12,028 nt of DNA from Pseudomonadota bacterium. GTDB lineage: Bacteria; Myxococcota; UBA9042; PHBI01. The DNA lies in assembly GCA_005788935.1 (NCBI GenBank), contig SYAK01000428.1, positions 1 through 12,028 on the forward strand, given 5' to 3'. Made by a program: the position numbers and the translations under genes. Numbering within the stretch: the first letter of the stretch is position 1; each line of letters opens with the position of its first letter. The notes beneath the pieces are model-generated. The model saw only the letters and a list, made by a program, of their open reading frames with translations. It made no database searches and was not told where the DNA came from. Below are positions 1 through 6,983 of the stretch, in pieces.

Positions 1-155
1 ATCTTTGCGTCACGCTCACAACGGTGTTCTTAGTAATTCTTCTAGACTCTCTTCTGGCTCCTCTCTCTGATGAGAGCAGCACTTGAATCTCATTGTAGCC
101 CAACTTATCCCATTGACACATTTGTCCTATTGGCGAGTCCGAACCCCAGACAGCA
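1..155. other. Low-GC left-edge segment without a recognisable gene
   Basis: By hand count 70 of the first 150 bases are G or C (about 47%), against roughly 70% for the rest of the window. Stop codons interrupt the frame of the downstream gene at 31, 34, 43 and 157. I recognise no protein, tRNA or rRNA here. A small CTCTC/GAGAG inverted repeat lies at 63-67/72-76, and a TTGACA hexamer at 113-118 has no convincing -10 partner. The segment ends next to a protein frame that looks cut off, so it may be inserted DNA, a recombination or deletion boundary, or an assembly join. The sequence alone cannot separate these. Confidence 0.6.
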
Positions 156-213
156 GTGAGGGCCGCGTCCGCCCCGACGGGCGGCCAGGACCGCGACGGC
201 CATCGCGCTCACC

Positions 214-1212
214 TTGCGTGGCGGCCACGTCGCCAACCTGCAGGACGTGCAGCTCGCCATCCCGGCGCGCGCCATCACGGCGCTGACCGGCGTCTCAGGC
301 GCGGGCAAGACCGCGCTGCTGCACGAGGTCCTCGGCGCCCACCTGCGCGCGGTGACGTCCCGCAAGGCCTCCCCCGTCGCGGCCGCGCTAGCCGAGGTCC
401 GGGTCGACGCCGAGGCCGTCACGCGCCTCCTCGCGGTGGACCCGACGCCGCTTGGCCCTTACCCGCGCTCGACGCTCGCGACGTGGTCAGGGCTCTTCGA
501 CGAGGTCCGCCGCCTCTTCGCCGCGACCGCCGAGGCGCGCGCGGCCGGGTTCAGCGCCAGCCGCTTCAGTTTCAACGCAGCTGGCGGGCGCTGCGAGGAC
601 TGTCGCGGCGAGGGGACGCGGCGCCTCGACATGGGGTCGCTCGGCGACCTCGCGCTCCCCTGCGACACCTGCGGCGGGACGCGCTACAACGAGGCGACGC
701 TGACCATCCGCTGGCGTGGCCTGTCGGTGGCGGACGTGCTTGGTCTCAGCGTCTCCGAGGCCCGCGGCGTCTTCGGGCCCATCCCGGGGCTCGCCCGCCC
801 GCTCGAACACCTCGACGCGGTCGGCCTCGGCTACATGCGCCTCGGACAGCCCGGCTCGGCCATCTCGGGCGGCGAGGCGCAGCGCCTGCGGGTCGCGATC
901 GACCTCGCGCGCCCCGATCCGTCGCCGGCCGCGGTCCTCGTCGACGCGCCCTCGCACGGCCTGCATCCGGTGGACCTCGTGCGCCTGCATGGCCTGCTCG
1001 TGCGCCTGCGCGACGCCGGTCACACGGTGATTATCGCCGAGCACGCCCCGCAGCTCATCGCGGGCTGCGACCACGTCATCGACCTCGGCCCCGGGCCTGG
1101 CCCGGACGGGGGACGGGTCGTGGCGACCGGCTCACCCGCCGCGATCGCCGCGAACCCGGAGAGCCGCATCGGCCGCCACCTCCTCCCCTGGCTCGAAGGA
1201 GCCTCCGCATGA
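214..1212 (+). CDS. UvrA-like ABC ATPase, C-terminal half only (5' truncated)
   Basis: Product of 332 residues from a TTG at 214, matching only the second nucleotide-binding half of the excinuclease subnunit UvrA, whose full length is about 940 residues. Motifs in order: Walker A GVSGAGKT (26-33); the DPTPLGPYPRSTLATWSG stretch typical of UvrA; zinc-finger cysteine pairs C127/C130 and C150/C153; ABC signature ISGGEAQR (217-224); Walker B ending VD244; and switch histidine H277 in AEH. The Walker B glutamate (DEP in UvrA) is replaced by alanine (DAP, A245). ATP binding is therefore plausible, but hydrolysis should be weak. UvrA-like similarity (ALTLRGG) begins just upstream of 214. The frame is open back to the stop at 157 with no ATG or GTG, so the TTG start is doubtful and the N-terminal half appears lost at the composition break. 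The stop overlaps the next gene's ATG. It may be a degenerate UvrA paralogue or a repurposed half-ATPase. Family is certain, function is not. Confidence 0.85.
   Translation: MRGGHVANLQDVQLAIPARAITALTGVSGAGKTALLHEVLGAHLRAVTSRKASPVAAALAEVRVDAEAVTRLLAVDPTPLGPYPRSTLATWSGLFDEVRRLFAATAEARAAGFSASRFSFNAAGGRCEDCRGEGTRRLDMGSLGDLALPCDTCGGTRYNEATLTIRWRGLSVADVLGLSVSEARGVFGPIPGLARPLEHLDAVGLGYMRLGQPGSAISGGEAQRLRVAIDLARPDPSPAAVLVDAPSHGLHPVDLVRLHGLLVRLRDAGHTVIIAEHAPQLIAGCDHVIDLGPGPGPDGGRVVATGSPAAIAANPESRIGRHLLPWLEGASA
1196..1201 (+). promoter_or_regulatory. Ribosome binding site for the glycosyltransferase
   Basis: AAGGAG sits 7 bases before the ATG at 1209, inside the last codons of the UvrA-like gene. With the ATGA overlap it supports the 1209 start and translational coupling of the two genes. 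Confidence 0.75.
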
Positions 1213-3299
1213 CCCCCGCGCCGTCCGCCCCTCCGAGGCACCCGTCGCTCTCCACGCGAACCCGGCTGATGGCCGCCATCGGCGTCTTTTTCGCGACCTT
1301 CGCGGCGCTCTGGTGCTCGCGCGACATGGGCTTCGCGCGCGACGAGAGCTTCTACTTCAAGTACGGCGAGAGCTATCAGGCCTGGTTTGTTGCGGTTGAG
1401 CAGGCCGAGACGCCCGAGGCCACCCGCGCCGCCTTCTCGCGCGACGGCGTGCTGCCTGTCTGGTCGGGGAACTTCGAGCACCCGCCGCTCATGAAGGTCC
1501 TCTTCGGCTACGCCTGGCGCCTGCTTGCCCGCCACGACCGCGAGGCCTGGCTGACCCCGGTCGAGCGCCCGAAGGGTGGGGGCCTCGCCTCGGAGGTCTC
1601 CCTGCGTGTCCGGGCCGCCGCCGAGGTCGGCTTCCCGCTCGACGCCGAGGTCGCGCTGCTCGCCCCGCTCGCGCAGGGCGCCGGCCAGGACGACCCGGCG
1701 CGGGTCCTCGCGACAGGCCGCGTCACCGAGCGCACCCGCGACGAGGCCCGCGTGACGCTCGACCCCGGGTCGCCCGCCCACGCGACGCTCGTCGCCCGCT
1801 GTGCCATCCCGGGTGGCGTGTCCCCCGCCGACCTGTCCGTGACCCCGTGCCAGGCCCGCGCGCGGACCACGCTCGGCGTGCTCGACGAGGCGACCGCCAT
1901 GCGCCTCTTCGGCCTGCTGTCGGGCGCCCTCGCGACCGCCCTGACCTTCCTGCTCGGCGAGCTCTTCTTCGGCTGGCTCGCCGGTCTGCTCGGCGCGGGC
2001 TTCTTCATCTTCGTGCCGGAACACTTCTTTCACGCCCACATGACGAGCTTCGACATGCCGGTCGTGGCCGCCCAGCTGGCGGTCCTGTATGCCTTCTGGC
2101 GCTCGCTCGATGACCGCCGATGGGCCCTCGCGGCAGGCGTCCTCTGGGGCATTGCGTTGCTGACAAAGCACAACGCCTTCTTCATCCCCGTGGCGCTGGT
2201 CCTGTGGTGGCTCGCGTCTGGCCGAGGCCCGACGCGCGTCGCCCTGACACGGTCCGGTCTCCGGCTGCCGCCCATCCCGGTGGCCTTCTTCACGATGCTC
2301 ATCGTCGGGTTGCCGATGCTGTTCGTCTTCTGGCCAAAGCTCTGGTTCGAGCCGCTGCGGGCGGTCCGCGACTACTTCCAGTTCCACCTGACGCACGAGC
2401 ACTACATGCAGTACTGGGGCGGCGAGATTCTCCAGAACCCGCCGTTCCCGTTCAGCTATCCGTTTCACAAGTCGCTGCTCGTCTACCCCGAGGTGTTCAC
2501 GTTCTTCCTGCTCGTCGCGGGCCTGTTGATGTCGGCGCCGGCCGTGAGAGGCCTCACCGCGCGCCTGCGACGCACCCCGGCCCCCGACGCCGCGTCGCCC
2601 CCCGACCCAGCCGCGGCGGCGCACGCCTCGAAGCTCCGCTTCCTCGTCATCAATGGTCTCGTGCCAATCCTTGTCATCGCCCTCCCTTCGACCCCCATTT
2701 TTGGCGGTATCAAGCATTGGATGACCGGAGCGCCGCTGCTTGGCGTCCTCGCGGGCTGGGCCTTCGTGACCATCGCGGCCCGCGCCCGCCTGCCACGCCT
2801 CGCCGAGGTCTCGCTGGCCATGGCCCTCCTCGCGTGGCCGGCGCGAGCCTCGTTCGACCACGCCCGCGTCGGCACCGGCCACTACAACAGCCTGCTCGCG
2901 GGTGGCCTGCGAGGGGCCGCCGAAGCCCGCCACATGCGCCTCTTCTGGGGCTATACGACCCACATGGTGCTCCCGTGGCTCAACCGCCACGCGCCGCGCA
3001 ACGCCCGCGTCTTCTGGCAGAACACGACGCAGGGCAGCTACGACATGTACCAGCGCGTCGGTCTGCTGCGCGCCGACATCCGCTATCACGGCGGCCCCGA
3101 GGGCGCCGATATCGCCCTCATCGACCCGAAGCAGGCCTTCTTCGAACTCGACCTCGCGACCCGCCGCGCCTTCGACGTCCCGGCCCCGCAGCACGTGCCC
3201 GCCGAGGACGGCGTCCCGTTCCTCCACGTCTACGCCCGCCCGGGCCTGCTGCCCGACGCGGCCTTCGCGCCAGCCGCCTGGGAAGCCGCCTGGCGCTGA
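1209..3299 (+). CDS. GT39/PMT/ArnT-like membrane glycosyltransferase
   Basis: Product of 696 residues. The ATG at 1209 is chosen for its strong ribosome binding site and ATGA overlap; the same frame runs open upstream from 156, but that part is the shadow of the UvrA-like gene. The first membrane helix is about residues 20-37. It is followed by an acidic DE pair (D45-E46, in FARDESFYF) in the expected place for the catalytic loop of polyprenyl-phosphate-sugar transferases of the GT-C fold, then NFEHPPLMK (88-96), like the HPP motif of ArnT/PMT relatives. A polar stretch of about 110 residues (113-221, cysteines 198 and 214) interrupts the usual spacing before the membrane domain (from ~230, many hydrophobic helices). 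Late motif GIKHWMTGAPLLGVLAG is PMT-like, and a soluble tail follows. It probably moves a sugar from a lipid carrier to a protein or lipid on the outer face of the cytoplasmic membrane. The acceptor is unknown. The class is well supported; the exact subfamily is not. Confidence 0.85.
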   Translation: MTPAPSAPPRHPSLSTRTRLMAAIGVFFATFAALWCSRDMGFARDESFYFKYGESYQAWFVAVEQAETPEATRAAFSRDGVLPVWSGNFEHPPLMKVLFGYAWRLLARHDREAWLTPVERPKGGGLASEVSLRVRAAAEVGFPLDAEVALLAPLAQGAGQDDPARVLATGRVTERTRDEARVTLDPGSPAHATLVARCAIPGGVSPADLSVTPCQARARTTLGVLDEATAMRLFGLLSGALATALTFLLGELFFGWLAGLLGAGFFIFVPEHFFHAHMTSFDMPVVAAQLAVLYAFWRSLDDRRWALAAGVLWGIALLTKHNAFFIPVALVLWWLASGRGPTRVALTRSGLRLPPIPVAFFTMLIVGLPMLFVFWPKLWFEPLRAVRDYFQFHLTHEHYMQYWGGEILQNPPFPFSYPFHKSLLVYPEVFTFFLLVAGLLMSAPAVRGLTARLRRTPAPDAASPPDPAAAAHASKLRFLVINGLVPILVIALPSTPIFGGIKHWMTGAPLLGVLAGWAFVTIAARARLPRLAEVSLAMALLAWPARASFDHARVGTGHYNSLLAGGLRGAAEARHMRLFWGYTTHMVLPWLNRHAPRNARVFWQNTTQGSYDMYQRVGLLRADIRYHGGPEGADIALIDPKQAFFELDLATRRAFDVPAPQHVPAEDGVPFLHVYARPGLLPDAAFAPAAWEAAWR

Positions 3300-3430
3300 T
3301 ACGGCGGGTCTTCGCAGTTGCAGGCCGTCTCGGGTGTTGTTGCGTCGAACCCGGTGGGCGACTATGACGGAGGGCGCGGATCGCACCTGCGCCGGTGCCA
3401 TGCCGCGCTCCTCCGAACGCCGGGAATCCC
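3300..3430. other. Intergenic gap upstream of the first lipoprotein
   Basis: 131 bases separate the glycosyltransferase stop from the lipoprotein ATG. They contain a possible promoter (3340-3368) and a GGAGGG at 3369-3374 too far from any likely start to act as its ribosome site. No clear terminator hairpin with a T-run was seen, so read-through from the upstream pair cannot be excluded. Confidence 0.5.
3340..3368 (+). promoter_or_regulatory. Possible promoter for the 3431 lipoprotein
   Basis: TTGCGT (3340-3345) and TATGAC (3363-3368) are 17 bases apart, an acceptable sigma-70-like layout though both boxes are weak. The same TTGCGT element, followed by similar bases, occurs at nearly the same distance before the other lipoprotein gene (6902), which adds some support. 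Confidence 0.3.
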
Positions 3431-6400
3431 ATGAAGCGACGCAATGCACCCACCTGGCCAGCCTTGCTCCTGTTGCCCGCGACGCTCCTCGCCGCCTGTC
3501 CGGACGAGCACCCCGAGGTGGCTGAGGATGGGCCTGACGCGGGGGTGACGGAGGTCGTCGGGACCGCGGACGACAGTGGAGCCCTCGGCGCGGACACCTC
3601 GGCTCCGCGCGACGCCCTGGAGGCTGGTGACGGGGGCAATCCCCCTCGCGATGCCATGGCCAGCGACGCGGGTGACGCTGGCGACGTGGCGCCCCCACCG
3701 GACGACGCGGACGCTGCGGGCCCTCCGGCCTGTGATGGCCGGGATACTTGCCCCGCCTCGGGTGCGCGGGCCTGCACCGGGGACCTGTCCGCGGTCCGCA
3801 CCTGCGCCGCCGACGCGGACGGCTGTCTCGTCTGGTCCGCGACCGACGCCTGCGCGGCGGGCGAGGCCTGCGCGGACGCAGCAGACGGGACGGCCACTTG
3901 CGTGGTCCTCTGCGCCGACGTCGCGGCCGAGGACGCCTGTGCCGAGGTCGGGGCGCGCCGCTGCGATGGCGACCGCCTCGAGACATGCACCGAGGACGCA
4001 GACGGATGCCAGTCCTTCGCGGAGGCCGTCGACTGCGCCCTCGAGGCCGGAGCCAACACCTGTGGTCCGATGGGCGAGACGGTCGCCTGCGTCTTTGACG
4101 TCTGTGCCGACCGCGACACCTGCACGCCCGGGGCCCGCTGTGACGGCGAGATCCTGACCACCTGCGACCAGGACGCCTTCGGTTGCGGGGTCGCGCGCAC
4201 CTTCGACTGTGGCGCCGCCTCGGCTGTCTGTGACGGCGACGTCGGGCGGTGCGTCGCGGCCGACGACCCCTGCGATGGCGTCCCTGCGGAGGCGCGCTGC
4301 GAGCCTGGCGATGGCGCCACCTGCGACCCGAACGCGCCGGGTCAACTGCGCGCATGTGTATTCGACGCGTTTGGATGCCCGATTCGCGTCGTCACCGACT
4401 GCATCGCCACCGCCCCCGACGGCGGGCTCGGCTACTGCGACGGCTCGGAGCCCGGCGCCGCGATGTGTCGGGTCGATCTCGCGGACCGTTGCGCCGGGAA
4501 GCCCCAGTGCGTCCAGGCCGAGGGGCCGGGCACGCGCTGTGACGCCACCGACGACCAGATTCTTCGGTGCACGTGGGACGCAGTGGGTTGCCTCGTCGAG
4601 ACGGCCGAGCGCTGTGCCGACGAGGACCCCTTTCACGTCTGCGTGTCCGCGGCGGACGGCTCCGCAAGCTGCCGCCGCCCCTGCGAGGACGCCTGTGTCG
4701 AGGGTGAGGTTCGCTGCGCTGACGACCGAGTCGAGGTCTGCGCGCAGGGGGCCCTTGGCTGCCTCGCCTTCGAGTCGGAGACCGACTGCGCCGAGGACGG
4801 CTGGCTCTGCCGTGAGGTCGATGGCACACCCGCCTGCGTCCTCCCGCCGCCAGTGGCGGAGGTCGAGCCCAACGAGCGGTGCGAGACCGCGACGCCGCTC
4901 AACGCGTCAGGGCTCGCCACCGGCGCCCTGACGACCCTCGACACCGACTGGTATGTCTTGGAAATCACGGAAACGTCAGATCTCCGTGCTGAGACCTTCG
5001 GGGCCGACTTCACCGGCTGCGGGGGCGACACCTATCTGACGCTGTACGCATCCGATTGCGTCACCGTCCTGACGGACGACGACGACAGCGGGAACGCCAA
5101 CTGTTCGCGCATCGACCCGCGCACGGACGCCTTCGCGGCTCTGCTCGAGCCCGGGGTCTACTACCTGCGGGTCAATGCCTACGGCACGGGGCCGGTTTCG
5201 GCCTACGGGCTCAGCGTCGTGGCGAGCCTGCCCGTGTGCGGCAACGGCGTCCTCGAGCGCGGGGAGACCTGCGACGTCGGTCCCGACCGTCCGGGCGATG
5301 GCTGTGACCCCGGCTGTCAGGTCCTGCAGGGATGGTCCTGCAATGGCGCACCGAGCGTCTGCGTTGATCTCTCCGTCGGCGACACGTGCGCCACGGCCTT
5401 CGACCTCGACACGATGCTCGCGGGTGCCAGCTCGGGGGTCTTCGGCCCCTTCCCGAACGCGACCTACCGCGACGACTATCGCGGCTTCAACAACACCAGC
5501 TGCCCGGTCAATGGCGGGGCTGGTACCGCGGGGACTGGTGGCAGCGGTCGCGACCTCGTGTTCCGGGTCACCGTGGCGCCCGGGGAAATCCTCTCGGCGT
5601 CGATGGCCAACAACGACTTCGACGAGTACATCGCGCTCGTGAGCGACTGCGGCACGATCAGCCCCACGACCTGCCTGTTCGCCGATGACGCGCCAGGTGA
5701 CCTGACGTGGGTGAACCGCGCCACCGAGCCGCGCACCGTCTTCATCGTCGCGGACGCCTGGACCAGCACCAACACGGGGCAGTTCACGTTGCAGGTCGGT
5801 CTTCGGACCCCTGTCTGCGGGGACGGGCTCCTCGAGGGTGCCGAGGGCTGCGATGGGGGGGCTGGCGGCACGACCGGGTGCTCGCCGGCGTGTCAGACCG
5901 AGCCGGGCTATCTCTGCACTGGCGCGCCAAGCGTCTGCATGGTCGAGGGCGTCGGCAACACCTGCGCCACGGCCGAGGTCATCCCGGCCGGGACGGTGCT
6001 CGGCTCGAGCCGCGGGGCCTCAGGGTATGGGAATGCCTACAACAACTACGGAGGTGGCTGTGCCACGGGCGCGACCGCGGGGCACGACCGCGTCTACGCC
6101 GTCACGGTCCCCAGCAACCACCAGCTCGCCGTCACCTACACACCGAGCGGCTATGACGCTGTCCTCGCGCTCAGCACGAATTGCGCCGCCCTGACCGCCC
6201 AGTGCGTTCTGCGGCGCGACGTGGCGAACGTCGGCGGCGCGGAGTCGGGCAGCTACGCGAATACCTCGGGCGCGGCTCAGGTCGTCTACGTGGTGGCGGA
6301 CGCGGCGACCGCGGGCGTCGGCGGAGACTTCAGCCTCGCTGTCGCCCTCTCGCAGCTTGGCGATCTCACGGTCGAATCCGAGCCGAACGACACCTGCGCC

Positions 6401-6739
6401 CAGGCCGACCCGGTGACACTCGAGGACCGCGTGGTCGCGGCCATCAACCCCGGGATCGAGGCGGACTTCTTCACGTTCACCCTCGCAACAAGCCGCGTCG
6501 TCCGTATCGAGACGACCGGCGGTGCCGGACCCGGCTCGCCCTGCCCAGGTGACACGCGCATCGACCTGTACGCCGACGCGACATGTTCCGCCGTGACCGC
6601 GAGCGACGACGACGCGGGGAGCGAGGCCTGCTCGTTGCTGACGCGGACGCTCGCCGCCGGGACCTATCGGGTCCGGGTCCGCAGCTGGGGTGCCGCGCTC
6701 GGAAGCTACGCGCTCCAGGTGTCGACCTCCGCCCCCTGA
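3431..6739 (+). CDS. Large cysteine-rich lipoprotein with PPC-like and DUF4215-type modules
   Basis: Product of 1102 residues. The ATG at 3431 is preferred over an in-frame GTG at 3395 because it opens a clean lipoprotein signal: KRR at 2-4, a hydrophobic core, and lipobox LLAAC with C23. Residues 24-100 are an acidic Asp/Ala/Gly/Pro linker, a common spacer in surface lipoproteins. Residues 101-469 hold six cysteine-rich repeats. Next come PPC-like (bacterial pre-peptidase C-terminal) module 1 (~476-595, starting EVEPNERC), DUF4215/myxococcal cysteine-rich repeat 1 (~600-644, VCGNGVLERGETC), PPC-like module 2 (~650-793), cysteine repeat 2 (~795-838, VCGDGLLEGAEGC), PPC-like module 3 (~840-978) and PPC-like module 4 (~982-1102, ESEPNDTC and DDDAGSEAC). 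No protease or other enzyme domain is visible although PPC modules often sit next to secreted peptidases. It is therefore likely a surface binding or structural protein, lipid-anchored and disulfide-stabilised. Only GGGA (3422-3425) could serve as a weak ribosome site. Confidence 0.85.
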   Translation: MKRRNAPTWPALLLLPATLLAACPDEHPEVAEDGPDAGVTEVVGTADDSGALGADTSAPRDALEAGDGGNPPRDAMASDAGDAGDVAPPPDDADAAGPPACDGRDTCPASGARACTGDLSAVRTCAADADGCLVWSATDACAAGEACADAADGTATCVVLCADVAAEDACAEVGARRCDGDRLETCTEDADGCQSFAEAVDCALEAGANTCGPMGETVACVFDVCADRDTCTPGARCDGEILTTCDQDAFGCGVARTFDCGAASAVCDGDVGRCVAADDPCDGVPAEARCEPGDGATCDPNAPGQLRACVFDAFGCPIRVVTDCIATAPDGGLGYCDGSEPGAAMCRVDLADRCAGKPQCVQAEGPGTRCDATDDQILRCTWDAVGCLVETAERCADEDPFHVCVSAADGSASCRRPCEDACVEGEVRCADDRVEVCAQGALGCLAFESETDCAEDGWLCREVDGTPACVLPPPVAEVEPNERCETATPLNASGLATGALTTLDTDWYVLEITETSDLRAETFGADFTGCGGDTYLTLYASDCVTVLTDDDDSGNANCSRIDPRTDAFAALLEPGVYYLRVNAYGTGPVSAYGLSVVASLPVCGNGVLERGETCDVGPDRPGDGCDPGCQVLQGWSCNGAPSVCVDLSVGDTCATAFDLDTMLAGASSGVFGPFPNATYRDDYRGFNNTSCPVNGGAGTAGTGGSGRDLVFRVTVAPGEILSASMANNDFDEYIALVSDCGTISPTTCLFADDAPGDLTWVNRATEPRTVFIVADAWTSTNTGQFTLQVGLRTPVCGDGLLEGAEGCDGGAGGTTGCSPACQTEPGYLCTGAPSVCMVEGVGNTCATAEVIPAGTVLGSSRGASGYGNAYNNYGGGCATGATAGHDRVYAVTVPSNHQLAVTYTPSGYDAVLALSTNCAALTAQCVLRRDVANVGGAESGSYANTSGAAQVVYVVADAATAGVGGDFSLAVALSQLGDLTVESEPNDTCAQADPVTLEDRVVAAINPGIEADFFTFTLATSRVVRIETTGGAGPGSPCPGDTRIDLYADATCSAVTASDDDAGSEACSLLTRTLAAGTYRVRVRSWGAALGSYALQVSTSAP
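3731..4837 (+). repeat. Six tandem cysteine-rich repeats in the 3431 lipoprotein
   Basis: Units begin at 3731, 3911, 4103, 4271, 4490 and 4682, each about 52-73 residues. Each follows the plan C...C, RC-D, a TC or VC, a central GC (DADGC, DADGC, DAFGC, DAFGC, DAVGC, GALGC), then a further C or DC and one or two later cysteines. The units have diverged at the DNA level, so they look like old duplications. I do not recognise a named family with certainty. Confidence 0.75.
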
Positions 6740-6782
6740 GCGGGCTGCCGCCGCCGCGTCACCGACTGCCGTGCCACCGGCG

Positions 6783-6797
6783 GAGTCTGCCCGAGCC
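6783..6797 (+). repeat. 15-base direct repeat, copy 1
   Basis: GAGTCTGCCCGAGCC matches GAGTCTGCACGAGCC at 6941-6955 in 14 of 15 positions, 158 bases downstream. The second copy forms the left arm and loop of the hairpin before the next gene. Confidence 0.6.
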
Positions 6798-6899
6798 GCC
6801 ACGTTACAGCGTCAACGAACGCACGGGGTCGCTGACCGCCGCCGTTCATCGGCGCCCGGTTGAGCGCACCGCGAAAAAGTCGCAGGAAGTCGTGCGGAT

Positions 6900-6913
6900 G
6901 CTTGCGTGCAAGC
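6900..6913. promoter_or_regulatory. Palindrome overlapping the candidate promoter (possible operator)
   Basis: GCTTGC and GCAAGC are perfect inverted halves separated by GT. The element overlaps the candidate -35 box at 6902-6907, a position suited to a repressor or activator site. No regulator is encoded in the window. Confidence 0.35.
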
Positions 6914-6931
6914 GCGGTCGCGTGCGATGCT
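6902..6931 (+). promoter_or_regulatory. Possible promoter for the 6984 lipoprotein
   Basis: TTGCGT (6902-6907) and GATGCT (6926-6931) are 18 bases apart. The -10 box is poor. Support comes mainly from the same TTGCGT element before the 3431 lipoprotein: TTGCGT to ATG is 91 bases there and 82 bases here. Confidence 0.25.
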
Positions 6932-6940
6932 CGAGCGGGA

Positions 6941-6961
6941 GAGTCTGCACGAGCCAGACTC
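6941..6961 (+). promoter_or_regulatory. 7-bp hairpin in the leader of the 6984 gene
   Basis: GAGTCTG (6941-6947) pairs perfectly with CAGACTC (6955-6961) around a 7-base loop. It ends 12 bases before the ribosome site of the next gene and would lie in its 5' untranslated RNA, so a role in message stability or translation is possible. No T-run follows, so it is not a typical terminator. Confidence 0.4.
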
Positions 6962-6973
6962 CACCCGTACCCC

Positions 6974-6979
6974 GAGGGA
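6974..6979 (+). promoter_or_regulatory. Ribosome binding site for the 6984 lipoprotein
   Basis: GAGGGA lies 4 bases before the ATG at 6984 and, with the lipoprotein signal that follows immediately, fixes the start of this gene. Confidence 0.55.
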
Positions 6980-6983
6980 CAGC

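Larger units (their letters stand above)
6740..6983. other. Structured intergenic region between the two lipoprotein genes
   Basis: 244 bases without a supported gene. Just after the stop, CGGGC (6741-6745) can pair with GCCCG (6789-6793) around an inner CCGCCG/CGGCGG pairing (6748-6753/6778-6783). This could attenuate or end transcription, but it has no T-run. AAGTCG occurs at 6877-6882 and 6887-6892, ten bases apart. A palindrome (6900-6913), a hairpin (6941-6961) and a possible promoter (6902-6931) follow and are listed separately. Confidence 0.5.

Noticed and set aside
67..86. CTGATGA, the first core element of a hammerhead ribozyme
   Set aside because: The required stem II and the CGAAA core element are missing downstream, so the match is chance.
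113..118. TTGACA, a perfect -35 hexamer
   Set aside because: No acceptable -10 box is found 15-19 bases downstream, and the following gene appears truncated rather than newly promoted.
83..286. Small + strand open frame of 67 codons starting at a TTG
   Set aside because: It crosses the composition break, overlaps the UvrA-like frame and turns into Arg/Ser/Pro-rich shadow sequence. It has no motif or ribosome site.
156..1208. Extension of the glycosyltransferase frame back to a GTG at 156
   Set aside because: This stretch is Arg/Pro-rich and overlaps the UvrA-like motifs in another frame. The ATG at 1209 has a good ribosome site and starts just before the first membrane helix.
1020..4355. 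Very long open frame on the - strand (about 1111 codons)
   Set aside because: It runs antisense across two well-supported genes and translates to Arg/Pro/Gly-rich low-complexity sequence without domains, a usual by-product of high-GC coding DNA.
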